From Pseudokineococcus lusitanus (GTDB lineage Bacteria > Actinomycetota > Actinomycetes > Actinomycetales > Quadrisphaeraceae), in contig NZ_RJKN01000002.1 in NCBI RefSeq assembly GCF_003751265.1, forward strand, positions 1-64,000: 64,000 bases of DNA, given 5' to 3'. The notes beneath the pieces were generated by a model that searched no databases, was not told the origin of the DNA, and was given only the letters and a program-made list of their open reading frames with translations. Each line of letters begins with the position of its first letter. Positions within the stretch are counted from its first letter, which is position 1. Positions 16,280 through 25,500 of the stretch are shown in pieces. The position numbers were made by a program, and so were the translations under genes.

Positions 16280-18847
16280 TCAGGACGTCGCGGTCGCCGT
16301 CCGGCGGCGCGCCAGCCACCCGGGCACCTGGTCGCCCGGCATCGGCCGGGCGACGACGAAGCCCTGGACGACCTCGCAGCCGAGCGCCTGCACGCGCTGG
16401 CGGGCCACCTCGCTCTCGACGCCCTCGGCGACGACGCGCATGCCGAGGTCGTGGGCGAGCAGGACGATCGAGCGGACGACGGTCGAGTCGGTCGCCTCGC
16501 GCTCGAGCCGGCGCACGAAGGACTGGTCGATCTTCACCTCGTCGACGGGCAGCCGCTCGAGGTAGGCGAGCGACGAGTGGCCCGTGCCGAAGTCGTCGAC
16601 GCTCACGCCGACGCCGAGGCGGCTCAGCGCCGACAGGACCTCGAGGCTGCGCTCGGGGTCACTCATGACGCCGCTCTCGGTGATCTCCAGCACGAGGGCG
16701 GACGGCGGCGTCCCGGTCGCGGCCAGCAGCGCCGCGACCGAGTCGGGGAGCGTGAGGTCGGAGATGTCGCGGGCCGTGACGTTGACGGAGACGTCGAGCT
16801 CGTGGCCCTCCGCCGCCCACGAGGCCCGCAGGCGGAGCGACTCCTGCAGGACGGCGAGCGTGAGCCGGCCGAGGTGGCCGGTGCGCTCGGCGATGGCCAC
16901 GACCTCGGCGGGCGGGACCCACCCGTAGCCGGGGTGCCACCAGCGCAGGAGCGCCTCGACGCCCGTCACGACGCCCGTCCGGGCGTCGGTCTGCGGCTGG
17001 CACCACACCTCGAAGCCCCGGCGCTCGATGGCCGTGGGCAGCTCGCCCGCCAGCGCGAGGCGGCGGTGGACGGCGTCGGTGTCCTCGGGGACGTACGTCG
17101 CGACCCCGCTGCCGGTCGACTTGGCGGCGTACATCGCGACGTCGGCGTGGACGAGCAGCTCGTCGGTGTCGCGGGCGCCCGGCGGGATCGGGGCGACGCC
17201 GAAGCTCGCCGTCGTCGTGAGGGTGAGGTCCTGCATCGGCACGGGCGCGACCACGGTCGTGAGGAGGCCGCGCGCCCGGCGGAAGGCCTCGGCGGCGCTG
17301 ACCCCGGGCAGGAGGACGGCGAACTCGTCCCCTCCGAGCCGTGCCACGGTCCCCGGCGGGCAGCCGTCGCCGGCGGCGGACGACGCCGCGACCGAGTCCC
17401 GCAGCCGTCGCCCGGTCACCTGCAGCAGCTCGTCCCCGGCGCGGTGGCCGAGCGTGTCGTTGACGTCCTTGAAGTCGTCGAGGTCCATGAGCAGGACGGC
17501 GCCGCCGCGGTCGTCGGCGAGGGCGCGGGCGACGGCCTCGTTGAAGGCCCGCCGGTTGGGCAGCCCCGTCAGCGCGTCGTGGAGCGCGTCGTGCTCCCGC
17601 TCGGCGGCCACGCGGCGCAGCCGGTCGACGAGCCGGGCGCGCTCCAGCGTGACGGCCGCGTGGGCGCTGAGGGTCTCGAAGAGCTGGAGGTCCTGCTCGC
17701 CGAGGTCCTCGTTGCCGAGGTGGCGGTCGGTGACGAGGAAGACGGCGCGGTAGGTCTCCGAGACGAGGTGGACGGCGATGCCGTCCCGCGGCGCCCCGGC
17801 GACCGGGCTGGGGTGGCCGGCGCCGAGCACCACAGGGGTCCCCGTGACCGCGGGCGCCCACCAGGCGCGCGCCACCTCGTCCGGCCCCACCTGCCGGCGC
17901 TCGAGCTCGCCGCCGCGGCGCAGGGACAGCGCGGTCCCGAGCCGCCAGTCGTCGCCGAGGTCCTCGGCCCCGCGGAGGACGACGAGCTCGGCCCGTTCCG
18001 TCCTCAGCAGCCCCGACGCCTCGCGCAGGACCGACGACAGGGCCTCCGGCAGCTCGGCGGAGGTGCCCGTCGACCCGACGAAGCGGTAGAGCGCCTGGAC
18101 GCGGGTGTACCCGTCGACGAGGGAGATGTAGTGGCGGTAGCCGACGCCCACGGCCGCGAGGACGACGACGAGGACGAGCAGCGCCAGGGGCCGTGCCTCG
18201 ATCAGCACGACGACGAGGACGGCGGCGGCCGTGTTGATGACGGCGGCGAGCAGGCCCGTGCGCGCCCACTCGGGGACGCCGAAGGTCGGCGGTCGTCCCT
18301 CGGAGACGGCGATGGCACCCGTCACGGCGACGGCGGCCACGACCTCGGTGCCCATGACGGCGAGGAAGGAGGCCAGCCACGCCTGCGGCTCGGCCACGTC
18401 CGCGCCCTGGCGGACCAGCTCGTAGACGAGGACGCCGGCCCCTGCCTCGACGACGAAGAGGGCGGTGTTGAAGGCCAGCTTGGGTCCGCGCTGGCCGCTC
18501 GCGACGGCGGCGACGGTGCCGCCGACCACGTAGGCCAGCAGGTACTCCAGCGGGTTGAGGTACGCCAGGCCGATGACGGCCGGCACCTCGCGGAACGTGA
18601 AGGTGTGCGCCCCCTCGACGGAGGGCAGGCGGGCCACGACCCGCTCCCCGACGAGGAAGAGCACGACCATGACCGGCAGCGGCCAGCCGATTTCGGGCTC
18701 CGGCCGCTCCGGCAGGAGGGCGACGACGGCGAGCACCGCGCCGACGACGGCGAGCACCGCCGTGAGCATCCAGATCGACGCGCGGGGCGACCGGGGCGGG
18801 CGGCGGGCGCGGCGGGACGACCCGACGTCGGCCGCGGGTCCCGCCAT
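16280..18847 (-). CDS. membrane-bound GGDEF-EAL protein (diguanylate cyclase/phosphodiesterase)
   Basis: 855 aa. About seven N-terminal helices (residues 25-235) form a membrane sensor, followed by a GAF-like region (about 260-425). GGDEF comes next with the intact motif ARLGGDEF near residue 505. An EAL domain follows, with EALLRWWHP near residue 630. The EAL metal and catalytic residues are present: N in VNVTARD, E in LEITES, DDFGTGHSSLAYL, K in VKIDQSF and E in AEGVES. Both domains could therefore be active. No RxxD I-site stands 5 residues before GGDEF, where the sequence has a Gly/Pro/Ala-rich insert. The start has GGAGG upstream. Confidence 0.94.
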   Translation of the reverse strand: MAGPAADVGSSRRARRPPRSPRASIWMLTAVLAVVGAVLAVVALLPERPEPEIGWPLPVMVVLFLVGERVVARLPSVEGAHTFTFREVPAVIGLAYLNPLEYLLAYVVGGTVAAVASGQRGPKLAFNTALFVVEAGAGVLVYELVRQGADVAEPQAWLASFLAVMGTEVVAAVAVTGAIAVSEGRPPTFGVPEWARTGLLAAVINTAAAVLVVVLIEARPLALLVLVVVLAAVGVGYRHYISLVDGYTRVQALYRFVGSTGTSAELPEALSSVLREASGLLRTERAELVVLRGAEDLGDDWRLGTALSLRRGGELERRQVGPDEVARAWWAPAVTGTPVVLGAGHPSPVAGAPRDGIAVHLVSETYRAVFLVTDRHLGNEDLGEQDLQLFETLSAHAAVTLERARLVDRLRRVAAEREHDALHDALTGLPNRRAFNEAVARALADDRGGAVLLMDLDDFKDVNDTLGHRAGDELLQVTGRRLRDSVAASSAAGDGCPPGTVARLGGDEFAVLLPGVSAAEAFRRARGLLTTVVAPVPMQDLTLTTTASFGVAPIPPGARDTDELLVHADVAMYAAKSTGSGVATYVPEDTDAVHRRLALAGELPTAIERRGFEVWCQPQTDARTGVVTGVEALLRWWHPGYGWVPPAEVVAIAERTGHLGRLTLAVLQESLRLRASWAAEGHELDVSVNVTARDISDLTLPDSVAALLAATGTPPSALVLEITESGVMSDPERSLEVLSALSRLGVGVSVDDFGTGHSSLAYLERLPVDEVKIDQSFVRRLEREATDSTVVRSIVLLAHDLGMRVVAEGVESEVARQRVQALGCEVVQGFVVARPMPGDQVPGWLARRRTATATS

Positions 18848-18877
18848 GTGCCACCTCCTCGGCCCCCGGGGGGCCAC

Positions 18878-18909
18878 GGGCCGGCGCCGCCCTGCGGCGG
18901 CGCCGGCCC
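18878..18909 (-). terminator. hairpin terminator of the AHRWD-repeat gene
   Basis: GGGCCGGCGCCGCC (18878-18891) pairs perfectly with its complement at 18896-18909 around CTGC. It follows the repeat-protein stop by 13 bp and separates that gene from the GGDEF-EAL gene. Confidence 0.75.
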
Positions 18910-18922
18910 GGTCAGCCGTGCG

Positions 18923-19684
18923 TCAGTCCCAGCGGTGCGCGTCCGCGCCCTTGGCGTCCCAGCGGTGCGCGTCGGTGGCCTTGGCGTCCCAGCGGTGCGC
19001 GTCGGTGGCCTTGGCGTCCCAGCGGTGGGCGTTCGTGCCCTTGGCGTCCCAGCGGTGGGCGTTCGTGCCCTTGGCGTCCCAGCGGTGGGCGTTCGTGCCC
19101 TTGGCGTCCCAGCGGTGCGCGTCCGTCGCGGTCTTCGCGTCCCAGCGGTGGGCGTTCGTGCCCTTCGCGTCCCAGCGGTGCGCGTTCGTGCCCTTGGCGT
19201 CCCAGCGGTGCGCGTCCGTCACGGTCTTGGCGTCCCAGCGGTGGGCGTTCGTGCCCTTCGCGTCCCAGCGGTGCGCGTCCGTCGCGGTCTTGGCGTCCCA
19301 GCGGTGCGCGTCCGTCGCGGTCTTGGCGTCCCAGCGGTGCGCGTCCGTCGCGGTCTTGGCGTCCCAGCGGTGCGCGTTCGTGCCCTTGGCGTCCCAGCGG
19401 TGCGCGTTCGTGCCCTTCGCGTCCCAGCGGTGCGCGTCCGCGGCGCCCTTGGCGTCCCAGCGGTGGGCGTTCGTGCCCTTGGCGTCCCAGCGGTGCGCGT
19501 CGACGGCGACCTTCGCGTCCCAGCGATGCGCGTCGGTGGTGGCGGCGCCCGCCGGGGCGGCGATGCCGAGGACCCCGGCGGTCCCGAGGACAGCGGTCCC
19601 GACGAGGGTCGCGAGGAGGCGACGAGCGGAACGACGTGCGCGCGAAGAAGTCATGACCCGGCTGTCGGCGTGGTGAGCGCTCAT
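18923..19684 (-). CDS. secreted tandem-repeat protein with 20 AHRWD units; function unknown
   Basis: 253 aa. A signal peptide of about 47 residues (Arg-rich start, LLATLVGTAVLGTAGVLGIA, cleavage after APAGA) precedes a mature chain that is nothing but repeats. There are 20 copies of AHRWD; 19 continue as AK plus a 3- or 4-residue linker ending in N or D (GTN, TATD, ATD, GAAD, VAVD). Units are 10 residues (12 copies) or 11 residues (7 copies), and the last stops after AHRWD. Trp, His, Arg, Asp and Lys are invariant, there is no Cys, and there is no LPxTG or membrane anchor. ATG 19684 has GAGGAG 6 nt upstream. I do not recognise the family. A wall-, metal- or ligand-binding repeat, or a multi-copy peptide precursor, are possibilities. 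Confidence 0.9.
   Translation of the reverse strand: MSAHHADSRVMTSSRARRSARRLLATLVGTAVLGTAGVLGIAAPAGAATTDAHRWDAKVAVDAHRWDAKGTNAHRWDAKGAADAHRWDAKGTNAHRWDAKGTNAHRWDAKTATDAHRWDAKTATDAHRWDAKTATDAHRWDAKGTNAHRWDAKTVTDAHRWDAKGTNAHRWDAKGTNAHRWDAKTATDAHRWDAKGTNAHRWDAKGTNAHRWDAKGTNAHRWDAKATDAHRWDAKATDAHRWDAKGADAHRWD
18926..19531 (-). repeat. in-frame 30/33-bp minisatellite encoding the AHRWD units
   Basis: The core GCGTCCCAGCGGTG (plus strand) recurs 20 times. Unit lengths are 30 or 33 bp, always a multiple of three, so gain or loss of units keeps the frame. Linker codons vary between a few fixed types, and near-identical neighbours suggest recent unit duplication. Confidence 0.92.
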
Positions 19685-19785
19685 CTGAAACTCCTCGTGA
19701 GTCCGGCCACCCGGTCGGGCGACTCGCTGTGAGTGATCATCAAACATCGAGAGTGAGCATGACGACACCCCTCCGGGTGACGCGG
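19685..19785 (-). promoter_or_regulatory. 5' region of the AHRWD-repeat gene
   Basis: This 101-nt gap to the upstream hydrolase stop holds the ribosome site GAGGAG (19691-19696) and a patch of lower GC with TTTGATGATCACTCAC (minus strand, about 19727-19742). The patch could contain the promoter or an operator, but no -10/-35 pair is convincing. Confidence 0.35.
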
Positions 19786-21381
19786 TCAGGCACCGCAGGT
19801 CGCACCATCACCCGGGAGGACGCCCTCGAGGAGGTAGGCGTCCACCGCGCCGTCCACGCAGTCGTCCCCGCGGAGGTAGGCGGTGTGGCCCTCGCCGTCG
19901 TAGGTGAGCAGCGCCGCGGAGCCCAGCTGCTCCGCCAGGCGCTCCGACCAGACGTACGGCGTGGCGGGGTCGCCCGTGGTCCCGACGACGAGCGTGGGCA
20001 GCGCGTCGGGCGCCTCGACGGGGGCCGGCGTCCGCGTCGGCGGCACCGGCCAGTCCACGCACGTGGCGCCCCCGCCGACGAGGGACCCCAGCGTCGGGGC
20101 CACCTCTCCCAGCTGCTCCGTCAGCTCCTCGGCCTCCTCGGTCGTGACGCCGGGCCGGTCCAGGCACGAGACCGCCACGAAGGCCTCGAGCGTGTTGCCG
20201 CGGTAGGTGCCGTCGGGCAGCCGCCCCGCGTAGGCGTCGGCGAGCTGCAGCAGGCCGCCGCCCTCGCCGTCGAGGGCGTCGGCGAGCGCCGTGCCGAGGA
20301 GCGGCCACGTCCGGTCGTCGTAGAGGGCCGCGACGACGCCCGTGGCCGCGAGCGGGCGCGTCAGCGGGCGGTCGGGGTCGCCCGTCGGCAGCGGCGCGTC
20401 CCGCGTGCTCTCGACGAGCCCGGCGACCGCGCTGAGCCCCTCCTCGGGGCTCCCCTCCAGCGGGCACCCGTCGACGTCGCCCTCGCCGCAGGCGGTGACG
20501 AAGGCGGTGAGGGCGCGCTCGAGCCCCTCGGCCTGGGCGAGCGCCACGGCGGCGGCGCCGTCGGCCGGGTCGAGGGCGCCGTCGAGGACCAGCCGTCCCG
20601 CGCGGGCGGGGAACTGGCGGAGGTACTCGGCGCCGAGCAGCGTCCCGTAGGACCGCCCGACGTAGGTGAGGCGCTCGTCGCCGAGGACCGCCCGGAGGAC
20701 GTCGAGGTCGCGGGCGGCGTCGACGGTGCCGACCTCGCCGAGCAGCGGGCCGGCGTCCTCCGCGCACCCACGGGCGAAGGCGGCCTCGCGCGCCGCGACC
20801 TCCTCCACGCCCTCCGGCGTCGACGTGTCGACGTCGGTGGACAGGTACTCGTCGAGCGCGGCGTCGTCGAGGCAGTCGACCGGGTCGGAGCTGCCGACCC
20901 CGCGGGGGTCGAAGCCCACGACGTCGTAGCGCTCGCGCACGGCCTCGGAGACGGCGGCCGAGCCGTCGGCCCCGACGAGGTCGACGCCCGACGCCCCGGG
21001 GCCCCCGGGGTTGACGAGCACCGAGCCGAGGCGGTCGTCCTCGTCGCCGGCGGGGACCCGGCTGACGGCCAGGTCGAGCAGCTCGCCGTCGGGGGCGTCC
21101 CAGTCGACGGGCACGGCGACGGTGGCGCACTCGAGCACCTCGCCGCACGGCACCCACGCGGGCTCCTGCCCGTAGACGTCGGCCAGCGCCGGGTCGAGCG
21201 CCGGGTCCTCGGCCGTCTCGGCGACGGGACCGGGCGACGGCAGCTGCGTCGACGGCCCGCCCTCCGGCTCCGGCGCACCGCCGCAGGCGGCGAGCAGCGC
21301 CGCGACGCCGAGCGCCGCCACCGCCCCGCGCGCCCGGCGGGACCCGGCAGCCGCGGTGGTCCCGCGGGCCCGGCCCGTCAT
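19786..21381 (-). CDS. alpha/beta-hydrolase lipoprotein, tripeptidyl aminopeptidase (TAP) type
   Basis: 531 aa, exported. The N-terminus ends in a lipobox (LLAACGG), so it is probably anchored to the outer face of the membrane by a lipidated Cys. The alpha/beta-hydrolase core shows the oxyanion loop NPGGPGASG, the nucleophile in GRSYGTLLG, a DPRGVGSSDP segment, the acid in GTTGDPATP and the His in GEGHTAYLR. This is the layout of Streptomyces SlpD/TAP-type peptidases. Its ATG overlaps the holB stop in ATGA (21378-21381), an odd pairing of a peptidase with a replication gene. It precedes the AHRWD gene by 101 nt and is a candidate for acting on that protein, by position only. Confidence 0.93.
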   Translation of the reverse strand: MTGRARGTTAAAGSRRARGAVAALGVAALLAACGGAPEPEGGPSTQLPSPGPVAETAEDPALDPALADVYGQEPAWVPCGEVLECATVAVPVDWDAPDGELLDLAVSRVPAGDEDDRLGSVLVNPGGPGASGVDLVGADGSAAVSEAVRERYDVVGFDPRGVGSSDPVDCLDDAALDEYLSTDVDTSTPEGVEEVAAREAAFARGCAEDAGPLLGEVGTVDAARDLDVLRAVLGDERLTYVGRSYGTLLGAEYLRQFPARAGRLVLDGALDPADGAAAVALAQAEGLERALTAFVTACGEGDVDGCPLEGSPEEGLSAVAGLVESTRDAPLPTGDPDRPLTRPLAATGVVAALYDDRTWPLLGTALADALDGEGGGLLQLADAYAGRLPDGTYRGNTLEAFVAVSCLDRPGVTTEEAEELTEQLGEVAPTLGSLVGGGATCVDWPVPPTRTPAPVEAPDALPTLVVGTTGDPATPYVWSERLAEQLGSAALLTYDGEGHTAYLRGDDCVDGAVDAYLLEGVLPGDGATCGA

Positions 21382-22532
21382 CGCGCGTCCGCCTGCTCGG
21401 GAAGGAGCTGCACGCACAGGGCCTCCAGGGTGAGCAGCGGGTTGGCGTTGGCCTGCAGCCGCTCCCGGGCCGTGCCGACGGCGTCCATCCGGCGCAGCGT
21501 GACCTCCGGCCCCTCGCGCCCGGCGAGCGCGCGCAGGTCCTCGAGCATCGAGGTGTTGACGAGCTCGACGTCGGCGCCGAGCTGGAGCAGCAGGACGTCG
21601 CGGTAGACGGACAGCAGGTCGAGCAGCGCCCGGTCGAGGACGTCGCGCCGCAGCCGGGTGGCGCGGCGCTTCTGGTCCTCCTCCAGGGCCTTCACCTGGC
21701 CCCGCAGCGCGGGCGGCGCCGGACGGCCGGGCTCCACGCCGAGGGTGTGCAGCAGCTCGGCGCGCTCGCGCGCGTCGCGCTCCGCCGTCGCGTCCTTGGC
21801 CTCCTCGGCGGCCACGTCCGCCAGCTCGCCGGCGCGCACGACGGCGTCGGCGGTGCCGCGGAGGTCCAGCGGGGTGCGCACGACGTCGCGGCGCCGGTTG
21901 CGGGCGCCCTCGTCGCGCGCGAGCCGCCGGGCGAGGCCGACGTGGCTCTGTGCCGCCCGCGCGGCGTAGGCCGCCATCGCCGGGTCGACGCCGTCCCGCC
22001 GCACGAGGAGCTCGGCGACGGCCGGGACCGGCGGCACCCGCAGACGCACCGGGCGCGACCGGGAGCGGATCGTCGGCAGGACGTCCTCGGCGCTGGGCGT
22101 GCACAGCAGCCAGATGGTGCGCGGCGGCGGCTCCTCCACGGCCTTGAGCAGCACGTTGGTCGTGCGCTCGAGCATGCGGTCGGCGTCCTCGACGACGACG
22201 ACGCGCCAGCGGCCGCCGGAGGGGCGGCGCTGCGCGTGCTGGACCAGCTCGCGCACCTCGTCGATCTTCAGCGTCAGCTTCTCCGTCGCGACGACGCGGA
22301 CGTCGGCGTGCGTGCCCGCCAGCACGGTCCGGCAGTCGTGGCAGACCCCGCAGCCGGTGCCCGTCTCGCAGAGCAGGGCCGCGGCGAAGGCGCGGGCGGC
22401 CACCGAGCGGCCCGAGCCGGGGGGGCCGGTGAAGAGCCACGCGTGCGCGGGGCCGTCACCGGCCGGGTCGGCGGCACGCCGCAGCACCTCGACGACCTCG
22501 TCCTGGCCGACCAGCTCGTCCCAGACGCTCAC
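21378..22532 (-). CDS. holB: DNA polymerase III subunit delta'
   Basis: 384 aa, clamp-loader subunit of the AAA+ fold. VWDELVGQDEVVEVLRRA opens the protein, then the P-loop-like GPPGSGRS (Arg for the usual Lys, as often in delta'), the zinc motif CETGTGCGVCHDC, the sensor region VVVEDADRMLERTTNVLLKAVEEPP, and STRSRSR-type arginines in TIRSRSRPV. It is translationally coupled at both ends: its GTG overlaps the tmk stop and its stop overlaps the hydrolase ATG. The tmk-holB order is the usual actinobacterial one. Confidence 0.95.
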   Translation of the reverse strand: MSVWDELVGQDEVVEVLRRAADPAGDGPAHAWLFTGPPGSGRSVAARAFAAALLCETGTGCGVCHDCRTVLAGTHADVRVVATEKLTLKIDEVRELVQHAQRRPSGGRWRVVVVEDADRMLERTTNVLLKAVEEPPPRTIWLLCTPSAEDVLPTIRSRSRPVRLRVPPVPAVAELLVRRDGVDPAMAAYAARAAQSHVGLARRLARDEGARNRRRDVVRTPLDLRGTADAVVRAGELADVAAEEAKDATAERDARERAELLHTLGVEPGRPAPPALRGQVKALEEDQKRRATRLRRDVLDRALLDLLSVYRDVLLLQLGADVELVNTSMLEDLRALAGREGPEVTLRRMDAVGTARERLQANANPLLTLEALCVQLLPEQADAR

Positions 22533-25500
22533 CGGGGACCCGTGCCGCCCGGCTCGTCCGTCCCGCCCTGCCCGTCGGGACCGTCCGGCACCTCGCCGCG
22601 GCGCTCGGCCCGGCGGGCGAGGCGCCGCTCGTCCCGCTCCTCCTGCCAGGAGAAGAGCTCGTCGGCCAGCGCCCCCTGGCCGTCGTAGCGGCTCCGGCGC
22701 GCGCGGCCGGCGGGCGCCCCTCCGCGGGACGCCGCCGCCCGGCGCCGGGCCCGCTGCTGGGCCTCGCGCCGGCGGTCCGCCGCCTGGAGCTCCTGCAGCC
22801 CCGGCCGGCCGTCGGCCCCCGGGGCGTCGACGACGGGCAGGGCCGCGGTGCCGGTGCCGGCCGCCCCCTCCCCCGCGGGGGCCACCCGCTCGGTGGCCGC
22901 CCGCCGCCGGGACGCCTCGCGGCGCTCCTCCTCGGCGCGTGCCTCCTCGGCCTCGCGCCGCGCCATGAGCTCCGCCTGCTGCCGCTCGCGCTCGGCCGCC
23001 TCCGCCGCGGCCGCCCGCTCGCGCGCCGCCCGCTCGGCCAGCCGTGCCTCCTCCTCGGCCCGCCGCCGGGCGCGCTCGGCGTCGGCCCGCTGCTGCTCCG
23101 CCAGCGCCAGCGCCCCGGTCCGCGCGTCGCGCTGGGCCTGGGCGACCTCGACCGCCGAGCGCTGCACGGCGTCCGGCAGCCGGTCGAGCCGCTCCTGCGG
23201 CAGGCGCACCGACAGCGGCGCCGGCGGCGGGGCCGGCGGCGCCGCCGGGGGCGCGGCGACGGGTCGCCGGGCGTCCCCCAGCCTCCGGGCGGTCGCGACC
23301 GCCGCCTCGGCCGAGCGCACCGACGTGCCGGCCCTCCGCCCCGCCCGCTCCTGCTGCGCCGCTGCCCGCTCGGTCTCCACGCGCTCCCTCTCGGCCTGCT
23401 CCGCCCGCACCCGCTCCGCCTCCCGCCGCTCGTCCTCGAGCCGCCGCCGCTCCTCCTCGAGCCGCCGCTGCTCGGCCTCCTCGGCCGCACGTCGCGCGGC
23501 CTCCTCGTCCCGGGCCCGCCGCTCGTCGTCGAGCCGTCGGGCCTCCCGGCGTCGCTCGTCCTCGAGCCGTGCCTCCTCGCGCCGCTGCTCCTCGAGCCGC
23601 TGCTGCTCGGCCTCCTCGGCCGCCCGGCGGGCGTCGTCCGCCGCCTGCTCGCGCCGCGCGTCGGAGGCGCCCCGCGGCGCCGGGGCCGGCACGACGTCGA
23701 CCGGCTCGGTGGCCGGGCCGCCCAGCCCCTCGACGGAGCGCCGCCCCACCGGCGACGAGCCGGCCGCCACGACGGGCACGACCGCGGTCGGCGGCGCCGT
23801 CGGGGCCGCCGGGGCCGGGGCCGGCGCGGGCGGGGGCTCGTCGGGCGGGCCGCCCCGGCCGTCGTCCGGGGGGTCCTCGTCGGGGCCGGCGTCGTCCGGG
23901 CCGTCGTCCGGGCCGTCGTGCGGGCCGTCGTGCAGGACACCCCCGGCGCCGTGGTCGCGCGGCGTGCCGGGGCCCTCGGCGTGGTCCTCGCCGAGCACCG
24001 GGACGAGCGGCGCGACGGCCGCGCGCACGCGGCGGGCCACCGCCTCGGTGCTCCCGTCGGCGTCGACGACGACGTAACGGCTGCCGCCGGCCCGCGCCAG
24101 GTCGAGGAAGAGCGACCGGACGCGCTCGTGGAAGGTGGCCGGCTCGCCGTCGAGACGGTCGGCCGCGCCGCGGCCCTCGCGCCGTGCGGCAGCGGCCGCC
24201 GCGGTGAGGTCGAGGACGACGACACGGTCGGGCAGGAGGCCCTCGGTGGCCCACCGCGACAGCTCGGCGACCTCAGCGGCGGGCAGCGCCCGGCCGGCCC
24301 CCTGGTAGGCCAGGGAGGAGTCGACGTAGCGGTCGGTGACGACGACGGCGCCCCGGGCGAGCGCCGGCCGCACGACCTCCGCGACGTGCGCCGCGCGGTC
24401 CGCCGCGTAGAGCAGCGCCTCGGCGCGCGGCGGGACGGCGGGGGCGCCGGGCGAGGGGTCGAGCAGCAGGCCGCGCACCCGCGCGCCCAGCGCGGTGGCG
24501 CCCGGCTCCCGCGTGACGACGACCTCGACGCCGCGGGCGCGCAGGGCCTCGCCGAGCAGGCGCACCTGCGTGGACTTCCCCGCGCCGTCGCCGCCCTCGA
24601 GCGCGAGGAGGACCCCGGGCAGCCCGTGGGGGGCGGCCGTCGGGGGGGCGGACGGGGCCGGGGAGCCGCCGGCGGAGGGGGGCGCGACGGTGCCCGCGCC
24701 CGTGCCGACCTCCGAGGCGCGCGCCAGGAGGGCCGGCAGCAGCGGCCCGGCCGGGCGGTCGGCGAGCGGCCGGACGACGACGCCCGCCGCCACGAGCGCG
24801 GCCAGCCCGACGAGCACCATGACGACGCCCGCGCCGTCGACGTCGAGGTCGCCGGCCGCCCCGAGCGGGAAGCGGACGGGACCGAGCACGGCCGCGAGGA
24901 GCGGCGCCAGCACGGCGACCGCCCCGAGCACGAGGCCCTCGGCCGTGCGGCGGGCGGCCGGGGCGACCTGGCCCCCGGCCCCGTCGACGGGCGGCAGGCC
25001 GCGGGAGGCCACGACCGCGGCCCCCGCGCACGCCCCCGCCACGGCGAGGAGGACGGCGGACACGACGAGGTCGGTCGTGGGCCCGGCGACGAGGACGGCC
25101 ACGGCGGCGCCCCCCGCGGCGAGGGCGAGGACGCTGCCGGGCGCGGACCCCGCCGCGGGCCAGCGGACGGCGACGGCGGAGCCGCCCAGGCCGCCCCCGG
25201 CGAGCGCGAGGAGGAGCAGCGCGCTGCCGGCCGACCCGGCGCCGAGCGCGGTGGCGTGGACGGGCGCCAGCGCGGCGGCGACGACGACGGGGGCGAGCGC
25301 GGCGCAGCGGGCGGCGCCCCGCGCGGAGGCCACGACGGCCCGCAGCGCGGCGAGGAGCTCGCGGGCGCCCGCGCCGGCCGCCGCCGGCGTCGTGGTTCCC
25401 CGGTCAGGGTGCGCGGCGCCCCGGTCCACCGCGGCCGGGCTCGCCGCCCGGCGGTCCCGCGCGGCGAGCACGAGCCCGCCGACCGCCACGAGGAGCAGCA

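Noticed and set aside
18555-19676. Plus-strand open frame over the AHRWD array with SQRCAS/ASQRW repeats
   Set aside because: It is open only because the units are multiples of three and GC rich. It lacks a ribosome site and signal peptide and runs out of the GGDEF-EAL gene; the minus strand has all gene signals.
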